Of a stretch of DNA of 64,000 bases, positions 1-9,490 are shown in pieces. Both the position numbers and the translations under genes were made by a program. The notes beneath the pieces were generated by a model. It saw only the letters and a list, made by a program, of their open reading frames with translations, searched no databases and was not told the DNA's origin. How positions within the stretch are numbered: the stretch's first letter is position 1; each line of letters begins with the position of its first letter. This stretch comes from Sulfurimicrobium sp964552675 (GTDB taxonomy: Bacteria; Pseudomonadota; Gammaproteobacteria; Burkholderiales; Sulfuricellaceae). The stretch spans positions 117,271-181,270 of the forward strand of contig CAZKHJ010000002.1 in the NCBI GenBank assembly GCA_964552675.1. Direction: 5' to 3'.

Positions 1-365
1 GGTTAAGGGACAACCTGCCGCAACTGCGCACAAACGCATCAGTGATGGCTTTGCAAGCCCAGGAAACCCTACGCCTGCGTCAAAACGCCAATGCGCCCAT
101 CAGCCGCACCTCACTACAAGCGGCAATTCAGAAAATCGCTATCGAAACCGGTGTGGATAGCCCAAGCCTGCAGATTACCCTGCTCAACGAAAACCGCGCC
201 AACATCAACATCCCAAAGATCACTTTCGATAGCTGGGTAGAGTTGACTGCACGCATGCAGAGCGAAAAACATATTCGCATCGAATCCTGTAGCATTGAGG
301 CTTTGACGGAGGGTGGAATGGTCCGTGTGCAGGCAGTAGCGGAAACAAAAGTGTCCGCCAACTGA
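1..365 (+). CDS. gspM: Type II secretion system protein M, 3' part only
   Basis: The reading frame is open from the left edge (codons from base 3) and stops with TGA at 363-365, so the N-terminus lies outside the window. GspM is an inner-membrane platform protein of type II secretion that works with GspL. The visible part, about 120 residues, has the family's periplasmic domain character: a short helix rich in Gln and Leu, then a beta-alpha-beta fold with no catalytic residues. The minor-pilin operon converges on it from the right, and the two stops are about 30 bases apart. GTG at 42 is an internal codon, not a start. PilO-like folds look similar, so the assignment is good but not certain. 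Confidence 0.7.
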   Translation, partial: LRDNLPQLRTNASVMALQAQETLRLRQNANAPISRTSLQAAIQKIAIETGVDSPSLQITLLNENRANINIPKITFDSWVELTARMQSEKHIRIESCSIEALTEGGMVRVQAVAETKVSAN

Positions 366-396
366 AGCCAAAGGGCCGTGCGAAACGGGGCAAACC

Positions 397-822
397 TTAC
401 CAGCACTGCCCCGTCCCACTAGCGGACTTAACCCCTGTATTGGTGATACTCAAGGTGCCACACGCATCTGAGGCTTGAGAATTTTTTGGAGCTGCGCTCA
501 GGGTAAAGCTTTGCGCAGCAGATGCCGCGATTGTCAGGTCATAGTACTTAGCTGTTCCATCCTTGGGGGTCTCAGTAAAAGGCAGCACCACCGCAGCACC
601 CCCACTATCCTTGTCATAGCGGTTCGACAAGGTATAGTTTCGCTCCATGAACTGCACCAGTTCAAGCAACCCGGCTCGCGCATCTGCCCGCCGGGATTTT
701 CGTATGCTATCCAGGTAAGACGGATAGGCAATCGCTCCAAGGATACCAACCACAGCCACCACGATCATGAGTTCGATCAGTGTAAAGCCCTTGTCTTTTT
801 GAGTTGCTCGCATCATTCGCAT
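397..822 (-). CDS. pilE: Type IV minor pilin, PilE-like
   Basis: A 141-residue prepilin. The leader ends in KGFTLIELMIVV, with a prepilin peptidase (PilD) site after Gly and the conserved Glu at mature position 5, followed by the hydrophobic N-terminal helix. A Cys pair in the last third (ACGTL and GQCW) can form the D-loop disulfide typical of pilins. It is the last gene of the fimT-pilV-pilW-pilX-pilY1-pilE operon, 58 bases after pilY1. PilE-type minor pilins in such operons help start pilus assembly and are probably not the major subunit. Function comes from family and context. Confidence 0.88.
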   Translation of the reverse strand: MRMMRATQKDKGFTLIELMIVVAVVGILGAIAYPSYLDSIRKSRRADARAGLLELVQFMERNYTLSNRYDKDSGGAAVVLPFTETPKDGTAKYYDLTIAASAAQSFTLSAAPKNSQASDACGTLSITNTGVKSASGTGQCW

Positions 823-880
823 TCCTTACAAAACAACCAGAACCATACCAAGAGAAGACCAATCCTACTAACTATATGAT

Positions 881-3800
881 TTACTGAATAATTTCACGCC
901 AGCTAATGCGCCCAACCCTGCTCGGATCGACGCTCTCGGGTGTTTTAATCACACTGCCGGTTGAACTACTCGCATACTTGAATTCCTTCTTGGGATCATC
1001 CTTGCTTTTCACAACGGTAGGCGTAGTGATAATGCCGCCTGCTCCCGGTTTTATTCCGCTCACCGCGACCTGAGCTGTGCCGTAGGTAACAAGATCGTTC
1101 GAGTCAAATTTGCCTCTCCCAGTCACATCGAATGGCGATGTGCTCAAACGGTTTCCAGTCAACGCATCCATTTCCATTAACCATGAATTGCCCCCTGCTA
1201 GACAAGGGGTAGATGACGGGATTAGTGTGGGAAAAACGATCCGGTTGTTACGCACTAATGGGTTATAAGCGATCCGTTCACCCGGAGCAGTTGAGGGAAC
1301 AGGTGCGGGCAAATCCATGTACCAGCCAAGTTTTGTCGTCCAGTCGCTAGATGTATTGAAATTCGAGCTGGTTATTCGATAGTCATTGGTCTGCAAGGCT
1401 CCAGCTGTCTGGGTAATTGTTCGGGTATCGAGCACAGTCTGCTGCACAAGCTGGCTGCGGCCTGTCACAGTCGTGGAGCCATCCTTGTCCCAAACGCCGT
1501 AGAAGCTTTGTGTGCTGTTAGTTGTTGTATCTGAGTTTTCCAGATATTTACCCGTTCCAAACAAGACCACTGCCCCACCCTTATCGTGTTGAATCACCTG
1601 GGGAGCGGTGGTGATCGGCTGCAGATTGTTGCTGCTATCCTTCGCGACAAATAGCGGTGTGCCGCTAAATGCAACATTCCATGATGACGGGGTGGATGAT
1701 GTCACATCGAATTTCCACAGATTGCCCTTCAAATCTCCGGCATAAATAAAGTCCACTACCCCATCATCATCAATATCGAACGGCACTGGGGTAGAGAGGC
1801 CGTTATCTAAACCAACTGGCGCGTCAGCCACTAGCTTGATGTAGTCGGTTCCAAGTGTCCAAGCAGTACCCGTGTGATCGAGGAAAAATATGAACAACGC
1901 AGCCTTGCCGTTATCGCTGTTATAGCCATTGTTCACGATCAGCGCCCACTTGCCGTTGTACATCCTCCTGATCTGTTGCGAAATACCTTTGAAGGGAGGA
2001 TAAGTCGGCTGGACATGGGTATAGCCCAGATCACCGTCATTGCTGTTATTGAATTCCCACATCACGATGCTGGCAGCGTTGCTCTCTGAGAAAGTGGAGG
2101 GATCCGTTACATCCAGCGCGTAAAAAGCGCGTCCGCCCCAGTTCAATCCACCAACCAACACCGTTTTCCACGTCGTTCCAATTTGAACATCGTTTACCAT
2201 CGGCGTGCCATCGACAAAATACTTGTGGCTATAGCTTTGACCAGTGAGCTTGCTCAAATTTGAATAGACCACACTTGGCACATAGGCGATTTTCTCTTCT
2301 CCAGTACCAGCATCAAATCCGTGCAGCATACCGTCATTTGCGCCTGCGTAGATCATTGGAGAACGATTCAGGTTAGTGACTCTGAACTGCTGGTAATCAG
2401 CCCCGCCCCAACCTGCTTCTGGTACCCCCACATAAACGGGGCTGGAATTAACAATATCACCCAGTTTGCTGATGGGGCGTGGCCTGAAATTGGTTGCGGA
2501 CTTGCCTTCGTTGCTTGCGTCACCACGCAAATAATCCACACGCTGGCTGCCCTTGCCATCCACTGCACCACTTTCGTTCATGTTGAGAAAATCTTTCTGG
2601 GTAGTAACAGTTTGCGCTGAGATTGCGCTCCAGGTAAACGGAATCCCGGTGTTCGTTCCAAGTCCATAGGTGAGGATCCTTCGAGCGCTGCTTGCCTGTC
2701 CATTGATTACCTGGCCAGAATCCCATATTTCCGGTTCGATCACATCACCGGTTGTTGGATCCAAACCAAGGGCCCGTACCTGTCCACTCCAGTCGTTGGA
2801 GTTAAAGCGTGCCTGATAGATGCGGCTACCGGTCTGAAGTGAGGTGGAGTTGGTTGCCACCGAGGAAGCCGACGTCTCGTTCAGCATGGCAATAAATGCC
2901 TGATCCAGTGCGCTCTCCAGATAATTCGGGTTGGACACCAGGAAAAAATTGTCTGGAAGACCGTCGCAAGCAGTTGACGTGCAACCGGTCGTGGACCCAT
3001 CCGCATTCCTGACATCCCATTCGGTCTGCAAATTGGGCTGGTTGTTATTGTCCTTATCTTTGAAGCCACCGTACTTGGCGGCATAGTAAAGGGGGTCTTT
3101 CAGTACGGTGTCCGTCGTTGTCGATGCTGTCGTGTAGGTTGCGGTCGTCGCTCCATCACCATAGGTGCAACTGCTGCAAGCGCCACTGGCAATGTGAGTC
3201 AGATCCCCCGTTATGGTCGGCGCATTGGGATCGGGGAAAGTAAAACTATTGATCCCCGAGTGGAAATGTGGGCCATCCTTGGTAGTACCGCTGATGGCGT
3301 AGCCGAAACCAAATTTGAAATTAGTTGACTGAGCCACCACATCGGTTGTCACCGCAATATTGCTGCCGCTAATCTGATATTTCAGGCGCCCCCACATATC
3401 CTGGTCATAATCGCCGCCCTGCTCACTATCTTCTACGTTGACATAGAACCCCCCGCTACCTGCGGCACTGCACACACCCGCACTCACTTTGGTGATATTT
3501 GCCACGGTAGTGGCATCCGCACCAAGGGGAATCTGGCAAACGATTTTGAAATCGACCAAGGTGCCACTCCCAAAGCCAGTGCCAACACATGAACCCCCGC
3601 CTGCGGAGCAGTCGAGCCGTCCCTGGGGCATGATAACCACTTTCTTCCCATTAACGGTTATTGGGACTTTAGGCGTATTGGTTGCCAAGGCAATCCCGTA
3701 AGTGCTTACCTTGAGCGATTTTGTATCACTGCTCGGGACGGTCAAATCGGTTCTAATCCGGTTGGTATGAGCGAAGTAAGCCACACCGCTCATCAAGTAG

Positions 3801-5821
3801 GAGCCTTCCGTTCCGGCGCCCTCAGGACAAAGCCCAAAAGCGCTGGCCAAAGAAGAAATGGTTCTGTTAGCGCACAAGTCTGCAGGCGTACTGCCACTGC
3901 CGTTGTTGCCGATGAACCATGATTGGCCATTAATTCCCTCCTGGGAAGCCATGGCGTCGGTTTGGGTTGCCGCGTTGGTTCCGATATCGCTGGCGCCGGA
4001 CAACTGGTCTTTATCATAACTGGGCGCAGCGGAGTTGAACGCCAACACATTGAGCGGAGCACAATAATTGGCGCTGCTCAGTGGGTCACTCCAGGTAGCC
4101 GTGACTAATCCAGTCGCTGCAGGGTCAGTGACATTAAAGGCCGGCGTTGCAGTTTTTCCAGCAAGGTAACGTATGGACTCCAAATAGAGTTCCGACATCG
4201 GGTTACCCCAGCTCAGACATTGTCCCTCGGTAATATTGGTTTGGCCCCAGCTACAGAATGTCGCACCGCCAGTACTGTCCTTGGCATAGGTACCATCGCC
4301 ATAGTTATAGCCCCAGATGCGCATCTTGCTCAAAGTCTGGATAATTGAGCCAGTTGCAGGAATCGTCGCTTTAAAGCTGCCGTCGGTGGTGGTGTTGATT
4401 TCATCAGAGATGTTGCTGATATTCTTGCGCAATACCCCCCCCGACTTATTCTTTGCGTAAGATCCGGTCATCAGCCCGAATTTGAGCTGGCCGCTCTCCC
4501 CATAATATTGCAACAGCCCGATGGGTTTATAGTTTCCTCCTGGGTATTTTTCGCATTTTTCATTACCCAGCGCGCCGGTGACACAGGCCTGAACTCGAAC
4601 AGTGTAGTCGCTGTTGGCTCCATTTGCGCCGTTGGCAATACGCCCGGATGAAGTGGTCGTTTTGTTTGGGCCAATCGAACTGGCATAGATGCCACTGTAG
4701 CCCGCCAAGTTGCCCTGGGTTCTGACGGCGCCAGACAGCGAGGATGTGCTTTCTGCCGGGTTAGAAGTATCCTCGCGCCACAAGCACTGCCAACGTTCAT
4801 TGGCTGCCCAGAGAGAAAAATTTCCTATGGCCACCCGCATCAGCGGGGCGGCAGTGCTGGTTTGTGAAATTTTGGTGCTGGTGTCGGGAGTAGCATTGCA
4901 AAAAGAGATACCCACCTGCGTCCAGTTATAAATTTTCCAGGTAGTTCTCGTGCCACTACCGACTGCATTGGTCACGACCACTTTGATTTGACCGCTACTG
5001 CAAGTACTTGCGCTGGCGATGCTATCGTACATGGTAATACCCGTACCATTGACGCAAGCTACGGAGCCAATCATGTAATCGTTCGGGTTGTCGTCATCTA
5101 CAATCCAGACTTGGTCACCATAGGAAAAGGATGTTGTACTTGAAACGGAAAATGTTTTAGCTCCCGTGGAAATAGTGTTTGATGTGGAACTGCTGATAGC
5201 AGCTGGCGTGGTTGTTGGATTGAATGGAGTCAGCGTATTGATAGCAGGGTAACGAGCTGCCAGAGTGGTTGCGTCAGTAGTGGACAAATCCATCATCTTG
5301 GCCACGTCTGGGTTGTAGTATTTGGCCCAGGCATGCGCGTCCGTTGGGATATAAGCTCGTTCCAGAACGGTGTTGGTGCTGGTGTCCGTCGACCGATATC
5401 CGCCGAAAAGCAGCTTGCGTACTGAATCCATACGACTCATGGAAACCCAGTTAAGGAAATTACCGTGCCAGTTGCCACTACATGTGCTGGGTTTGGTTCC
5501 GGTGTAGGAGGTTGCTACAGGGGAGAAAACCCCGCTGCTATAGGTATAACACTTGTAGCTGTCAAAATAGCCGTAGTAGTCGATCGTGTGGTTGTAGGTG
5601 GTATCGATCACACCATCCTGATTAAGATCAGAATAGTCATCGTAGGCCTTGCGGTAAAGATTCTGGTCTTTGGTAATATCAAGCATGACGAGCGGCTGGA
5701 CAGCGGCACCCACGTAAAGCGGATTGGCAGGAATCGTCATGGCTGCCTGGGCCACGGCAGAAATTCCAGCCAAAAGCAGGGGTGCGATAGCAGCGAAAGC
5801 TCGATTCAAGGCTGGTTTCAT
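881..5821 (-). CDS. pilY1: Type IV pilus tip adhesin / assembly factor PilY1
   Basis: A 1646-residue secreted protein with an N-terminal signal peptide (cleavage near AQA, residue 26) and a strong AAGGAG site ahead of ATG 5821. The C-terminal third is the PilY1 beta-propeller and carries a calcium loop with DIDDDGVVD near residues 1349-1357; a second Asp-rich loop follows near 1570. An EF-hand-like DLNQDGVID lies at residues 65-73. Where Pseudomonas PilY1 has a von Willebrand A MIDAS motif (DxSxS), this protein has LDITKDQN, so metal-dependent adhesion through that site is unlikely. PilY1 sits at the pilus tip, primes assembly with the minor pilins and contributes to adhesion and twitching. 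It lies 4 bases after pilX. Confidence 0.93.
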   Translation of the reverse strand: MKPALNRAFAAIAPLLLAGISAVAQAAMTIPANPLYVGAAVQPLVMLDITKDQNLYRKAYDDYSDLNQDGVIDTTYNHTIDYYGYFDSYKCYTYSSGVFSPVATSYTGTKPSTCSGNWHGNFLNWVSMSRMDSVRKLLFGGYRSTDTSTNTVLERAYIPTDAHAWAKYYNPDVAKMMDLSTTDATTLAARYPAINTLTPFNPTTTPAAISSSTSNTISTGAKTFSVSSTTSFSYGDQVWIVDDDNPNDYMIGSVACVNGTGITMYDSIASASTCSSGQIKVVVTNAVGSGTRTTWKIYNWTQVGISFCNATPDTSTKISQTSTAAPLMRVAIGNFSLWAANERWQCLWREDTSNPAESTSSLSGAVRTQGNLAGYSGIYASSIGPNKTTTSSGRIANGANGANSDYTVRVQACVTGALGNEKCEKYPGGNYKPIGLLQYYGESGQLKFGLMTGSYAKNKSGGVLRKNISNISDEINTTTDGSFKATIPATGSIIQTLSKMRIWGYNYGDGTYAKDSTGGATFCSWGQTNITEGQCLSWGNPMSELYLESIRYLAGKTATPAFNVTDPAATGLVTATWSDPLSSANYCAPLNVLAFNSAAPSYDKDQLSGASDIGTNAATQTDAMASQEGINGQSWFIGNNGSGSTPADLCANRTISSLASAFGLCPEGAGTEGSYLMSGVAYFAHTNRIRTDLTVPSSDTKSLKVSTYGIALATNTPKVPITVNGKKVVIMPQGRLDCSAGGGSCVGTGFGSGTLVDFKIVCQIPLGADATTVANITKVSAGVCSAAGSGGFYVNVEDSEQGGDYDQDMWGRLKYQISGSNIAVTTDVVAQSTNFKFGFGYAISGTTKDGPHFHSGINSFTFPDPNAPTITGDLTHIASGACSSCTYGDGATTATYTTASTTTDTVLKDPLYYAAKYGGFKDKDNNNQPNLQTEWDVRNADGSTTGCTSTACDGLPDNFFLVSNPNYLESALDQAFIAMLNETSASSVATNSTSLQTGSRIYQARFNSNDWSGQVRALGLDPTTGDVIEPEIWDSGQVINGQASSARRILTYGLGTNTGIPFTWSAISAQTVTTQKDFLNMNESGAVDGKGSQRVDYLRGDASNEGKSATNFRPRPISKLGDIVNSSPVYVGVPEAGWGGADYQQFRVTNLNRSPMIYAGANDGMLHGFDAGTGEEKIAYVPSVVYSNLSKLTGQSYSHKYFVDGTPMVNDVQIGTTWKTVLVGGLNWGGRAFYALDVTDPSTFSESNAASIVMWEFNNSNDGDLGYTHVQPTYPPFKGISQQIRRMYNGKWALIVNNGYNSDNGKAALFIFFLDHTGTAWTLGTDYIKLVADAPVGLDNGLSTPVPFDIDDDGVVDFIYAGDLKGNLWKFDVTSSTPSSWNVAFSGTPLFVAKDSSNNLQPITTAPQVIQHDKGGAVVLFGTGKYLENSDTTTNSTQSFYGVWDKDGSTTVTGRSQLVQQTVLDTRTITQTAGALQTNDYRITSSNFNTSSDWTTKLGWYMDLPAPVPSTAPGERIAYNPLVRNNRIVFPTLIPSSTPCLAGGNSWLMEMDALTGNRLSTSPFDVTGRGKFDSNDLVTYGTAQVAVSGIKPGAGGIITTPTVVKSKDDPKKEFKYASSSTGSVIKTPESVDPSRVGRISWREIIQ

Positions 5822-5825
5822 GATG

Positions 5826-6458
5826 TTACTCCTTGTAAACTTCTTGCAGGGTCACCTGGGTGCTGGCATTGGCGCCGAAGCCACGCGCCGTGATACGGTA
5901 GTAATTGACTTGTTTTCTCTGGAACGGCTCGATCAGATAACGTGGCTGCTGGACCACTCCGGGAATATCAGGCGCTGCTGTATAAGTACCGTAAACCACG
6001 CTAGGTGCAGCATTAAGACTGAGCGCCGAGTTCTGATATACGGGAGTGCTGGGCTCCACGCAGGCCAAACCGGGGGCGTTGATGACACAACACAAACCAT
6101 TAGTACAATTAGCATCGCCTCCGGTCATGCCAGAGATACAGCCAATGTTTCTTTTATTGGTGGCACTCGTGCCATCGATCTTCTTACACAGAATATCTCT
6201 CTCGGCATCACGCAACGCGGCTTCCGCCGCCTGGAAAGCGATGTTCCGGTCGCGCGCATTGCCGGACATGCGCTCTTCCATGGTACTGGTCTGCATCGCA
6301 GTAATTCCAAGCAGGGTCAGGATGACAAGAAAGATGAGGCCTGTAACCAGCGCTGCGCCAGCCTGCAAGCCTGCAATAGCAACAACCTGATGTCCCGGGC
6401 AGAAAGCCTGTCGGTCGGCACACCATGTTGGCGAGAATAGTAAGCTTTGGCGAGTCAT
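5826..6458 (-). CDS. pilX: Type IV pilus minor pilin PilX
   Basis: A 210-residue protein whose hydrophobic helix begins at QAGAALVTGLIFLVILTLLG (about residues 32-51) and continues into the PilX signature region MEERMSGNARDRNIAFQAAE. PilX differs from true prepilins in lacking the Glu5 motif. It forms part of the tip priming complex with PilV, PilW, PilE and PilY1. The start at 6458 gives an unusually long polar leader of about 30 residues before the helix. A later start is possible, but no clear ribosome site decides it. The gene lies 20 bases after pilW and 4 before pilY1. Confidence 0.87.
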   Translation of the reverse strand: MTRQSLLFSPTWCADRQAFCPGHQVVAIAGLQAGAALVTGLIFLVILTLLGITAMQTSTMEERMSGNARDRNIAFQAAEAALRDAERDILCKKIDGTSATNKRNIGCISGMTGGDANCTNGLCCVINAPGLACVEPSTPVYQNSALSLNAAPSVVYGTYTAAPDIPGVVQQPRYLIEPFQRKQVNYYRITARGFGANASTQVTLQEVYKE

Positions 6459-6478
6459 GATTCGTTCCAGTCCCGGGG

Positions 6479-7243
6479 CTACGAAGTCCGATTGCGCAAA
6501 TTATAGGTGGCACTGAAGGTACGCCGGATGCGCCAGTCAGTTGCTGTGACTGAAGCGCCATTGCAGTCAATATATGTTTGCTTCTTAGTAGCAAGATTGT
6601 CTTCGCCCGAGCGCACCAGAACACATAGTCGCACAGCGGCAACATTGGCCATTACAGCCGTTCCTGCCACAACATAGCGGTTTGGAATCTGGTCACCATC
6701 CGTGTCTTCACCATAAAGAATTTGCATGTCTTCAATATCATCCAGCAACACCTGGGATGTTGCACTGCCATTCCCCAAGCAGACCAGTTGCTTGCTGGCA
6801 TTGATCGAAAACGCATTCACTACCCGGCCACCCGGCGCAGTGGCGTTAAGACAATCCTTGGCAGCATCGTAACTAACCGTAATGGAATCCGTTGTTCCGT
6901 TGCTGCCTGTAATTGCCGTACCACTAAAAATGGTAGCCGAGGGAACTGCATATTTTGAAGCGGGGGGGGAAAACGAAATATTGGTATAGCCTGCATCGCG
7001 GATATTACTGCCCAACAGTTCCATGGCAAAGCGGCCATTTTCCTGCAAGCGGGCAAGATTATCCTGGGTGCGATAAGTCTGCTTGGCACCGACAAACAGG
7101 TTACCAATTACAGCGACGAGAAACAGGCCGATAGTCATGGCGATCATCAGTTCCACTAGTGTCAGGCCATATTGAGCTCGACCATACGACTGCGAACCAG
7201 AGTGGCAACTGAGAGGGCAAGTCAGCAGACGAATCAAACTCAT
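6479..7243 (-). CDS. pilW: Type IV pilus minor pilin PilW
   Basis: A 254-residue prepilin with the processing motif YGLTLVELMIAMTIG near residue 25 and the PilW-specific stretch NLARLQENGRFAMELLGSNI just after the helix. Four Cys in the C-terminal half may form disulfides in the periplasm. PilW is a minor pilin required for efficient pilus biogenesis and for linking PilY1 to the fibre. The start ATG overlaps the stop of pilV (ATGA at 7240-7243), so translation of the two is coupled. The leader is longer than in most prepilins, so the true start may lie further in. Confidence 0.9.
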   Translation of the reverse strand: MSLIRLLTCPLSCHSGSQSYGRAQYGLTLVELMIAMTIGLFLVAVIGNLFVGAKQTYRTQDNLARLQENGRFAMELLGSNIRDAGYTNISFSPPASKYAVPSATIFSGTAITGSNGTTDSITVSYDAAKDCLNATAPGGRVVNAFSINASKQLVCLGNGSATSQVLLDDIEDMQILYGEDTDGDQIPNRYVVAGTAVMANVAAVRLCVLVRSGEDNLATKKQTYIDCNGASVTATDWRIRRTFSATYNLRNRTS

Positions 7244-7737
7244 GGCAGGAACCTCACGGGGAAACCTTGGGTAATGGTGCCATCACTGGCGCATCCAGTT
7301 TCGCCAGTAGTACACTTTTCGGTCCAGTTGACCGTTATGGTAAAGAACGTGGTGCGCGATCCTACCACTGTCCCCGAACCACCCGGCAACAATGCAGAAT
7401 TTGCCGTATTCCAGGCATAGCGGTCATATTGTGCCAGTTGTGCCATGCTACAGCCGCTCGATATGCAGCCAGGATCGGATCCGGCGCCAGTGGCAATATT
7501 GTCATAAGAACCGGCAACAACCCCCGGCATATTAGCCCTCATCCGGTCTGCCATGTCGTAGGCTTGCTGGGTAGCAAGCGAGCGCAGATAGGCCGTCTGG
7601 TTATTCTTCAGTCCAACAGCCTGCAATCCGGCCAGCCCCAGAAGTCCAAACGAAATTACAACAATGGCGACCAACACCTCCAGCATGGAGAAGCCTTTTT
7701 GAAATTTCTGTTGGGTTAACCACAGCCCGGTATGCAT
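7240..7737 (-). CDS. pilV: Type IV pilus modification protein / minor pilin PilV
   Basis: A 165-residue prepilin with the cleavage motif KGFSMLEVLVAIVVISFGLLG (PilD cuts after Gly, Glu5 present). It continues with the PilV family stretch GLAGLQAVGLKNNQTAYLRS, followed by a region matching the PilV pattern of DMADRMRANMPGV. Cys residues near positions 95-99 and 145-151 could pair. It is the second gene of the operon, 15 bases after fimT, and overlaps pilW by 4 bases. In Pseudomonas and Neisseria relatives PilV is a tip-complex minor pilin. The cellular role here is by analogy. Confidence 0.9.
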   Translation of the reverse strand: MHTGLWLTQQKFQKGFSMLEVLVAIVVISFGLLGLAGLQAVGLKNNQTAYLRSLATQQAYDMADRMRANMPGVVAGSYDNIATGAGSDPGCISSGCSMAQLAQYDRYAWNTANSALLPGGSGTVVGSRTTFFTITVNWTEKCTTGETGCASDGTITQGFPVRFLP

Positions 7738-7752
7738 AACAAGTAACCTTTT

Positions 7753-8247
7753 TTATGAGCAGACGCTGGCAGTCTTGGTGGTGCTCACCCGGCCTGTCGC
7801 ACTGACCGAAATCAAACGACCGGTATATCCACTGTAACAGAGGGTGAAAGAGCCACTCGAATCGCTGACGCCATTTGACCGGTACTGAATTTCAGTCGTA
7901 TCTGTAAAGCCAGTACCAACCAATGTAAACCCACTATTAAGCGCCTCATGCACTCGCAGCGCCTCATCCGTATCCATAGCAGAATTACCATTGGCGTCAA
8001 CCCATATTGTCCAGCCGCTACTGAAATCAGCCCCAGCCGCCTTCACACGCACGCTCATTCCACGCTTGATAGCCTCGCTCCGAGCCAAGGCCAGTCCGGA
8101 AACAAGATCATTAGCCTGTGCTGAAATACGGTTGTTGATCACAATTGCCTGGAAGCTGGGCACCGCGATCACGAGGAGAATGGCTGCAATCGCTATTGTG
8201 ATCATCATTTCGATCAAGGTAAAACCACCTGCGGGGTTTTTTTTCAT
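7753..8247 (-). CDS. fimT: Type IV pilus minor pilin FimT (GspH/FimT family)
   Basis: A 164-residue prepilin with a very short leader (MKKNPAGG) before FTLIEMMITIAIAAILL. The GspH-type body includes the pattern ALARSEAIKRG followed by GWTIWVDANGN. An alternative TTG start at 8253 would add only two residues; neither start has a clear Shine-Dalgarno, and ATG was preferred. First gene of the minor-pilin operon, with its promoter presumably in the 8248-8366 gap shared with thiO. FimT-like proteins are minor pilins, and in some species they bind DNA during natural transformation. Whether this one does cannot be told here. Confidence 0.88.
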   Translation of the reverse strand: MKKNPAGGFTLIEMMITIAIAAILLVIAVPSFQAIVINNRISAQANDLVSGLALARSEAIKRGMSVRVKAAGADFSSGWTIWVDANGNSAMDTDEALRVHEALNSGFTLVGTGFTDTTEIQYRSNGVSDSSGSFTLCYSGYTGRLISVSATGRVSTTKTASVCS

Positions 8248-8366
8248 GTCCAAATGAGCGCCTGTTAAGTTGATTCGATCATAATTTAAAATATCGGCAA
8301 AATGCTAGCACAAAATGACAAACGGCTGCCTGAATGGGATAAGTGGTCAAATATGAAAGTAACATT

Positions 8367-9449
8367 GTGACGCATAACATCATAATCATCGGTGCAGGTA
8401 TAGCCGGCTGCGCTACGGCCCTGGAACTCGCAAATCAGGGCACACGAGTACAACTGATTGATCAGGGTAGCGTGGGGCAGGAATCTTCCTGGGCGGGCGG
8501 CGGCATTCTCTACCCCCTCATGCCATGGGATTACTCCGAGGCCGTCAACAGCCTAACACAGCGGAGCATTGCCTTATTTCCCTCTTGGGCCGAGGAACTA
8601 CATGCCACAAGCGGCACCGATCCCGAATACCAACGATGCGGCATGCTGGTGTTACCCCCTTTTTCCACCGACAAAACCCAAGTGTGGTGCAATACTCACG
8701 CCACCCAGCTGGAAATATCAAGGGCACAGAAGCTCATTCCAGAGCTGGCAGCAGACGAAAATGCTTTATGGCTGCCAGACGTAGCCCAGATTCGCAATCC
8801 GAGATTACTCAAGGCCTTGCGGCATGTACTGGAACAACTTGGCGTCAAAATCCATGAACACACCGAAGTGACTGGATGGAGAAGCGATAGTAAAAATATC
8901 ACGGGTGTTGAGACAAGCCACGGCGTGCTAAACGCCGGGTATTACATCGTCACTTCCGGTGCCTGGAGCAAAAATCTGCTCGGCAAACACGCGCTGAATC
9001 TGGATATCCGCCCCATTCGCGGCCAGATGTTGCTGTTCAAATCCGAGCCGGGCACATTGCGCAGCATTATTCTGAAAAATGGCATTTATCTGATTCCGCG
9101 CCTGGATGGCCACATACTGGTGGGCAGCACATTGGAGGATGCCGGTTTTGACAAAACCACGACTGAAGAAGCCAAAGCAATGCTTTATGCTCAGGCCACA
9201 AAAATTTTGCCACTGCTGACAAATGCGCCTCTGGTCCAGCACTGGGCAGGCTTACGCCCCGGATCCCCGGACAACATCCCCACGATAGATCGCCATCCAC
9301 AGTTGGAAAACCTTTACATCAACAGCGGGCATTTCCGCTACGGCGTCACCATGGCGCCCGCCAGCGCAGAAATTCTGGCCAATCTGGTTCTGGGACGCCC
9401 CCAGGCAATGGATATTACTCCCTACCGCTGGCCTGTCGCCGCAAAATAA
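8367..9449 (+). CDS. thiO: Glycine oxidase ThiO, FAD-dependent
   Basis: FAD-dependent oxidase of the DAO family. ThiO oxidises glycine to iminoacetate (dehydroglycine), which feeds thiazole synthesis for thiamine. The N-terminal dinucleotide fold is plain (IIIIGAGIAGCATALELA), followed by the ThiO-type SSWAGGGILYPL segment and a C-terminal GHFRYGVTMAPASAEILA that closes the FAD site. The first possible start is GTG 8343; GTG 8367 has GAAAG seven bases upstream and gives a standard-length protein of 360 residues, so it is preferred. No other thi genes lie in the window. A related amino-acid oxidase is the main alternative. Confidence 0.82.
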   Translation: MTHNIIIIGAGIAGCATALELANQGTRVQLIDQGSVGQESSWAGGGILYPLMPWDYSEAVNSLTQRSIALFPSWAEELHATSGTDPEYQRCGMLVLPPFSTDKTQVWCNTHATQLEISRAQKLIPELAADENALWLPDVAQIRNPRLLKALRHVLEQLGVKIHEHTEVTGWRSDSKNITGVETSHGVLNAGYYIVTSGAWSKNLLGKHALNLDIRPIRGQMLLFKSEPGTLRSIILKNGIYLIPRLDGHILVGSTLEDAGFDKTTTEEAKAMLYAQATKILPLLTNAPLVQHWAGLRPGSPDNIPTIDRHPQLENLYINSGHFRYGVTMAPASAEILANLVLGRPQAMDITPYRWPVAAK

Positions 9450-9490
9450 ACTATATTCACAAGATTGCTTGAATAATATAGGTGCATGCC

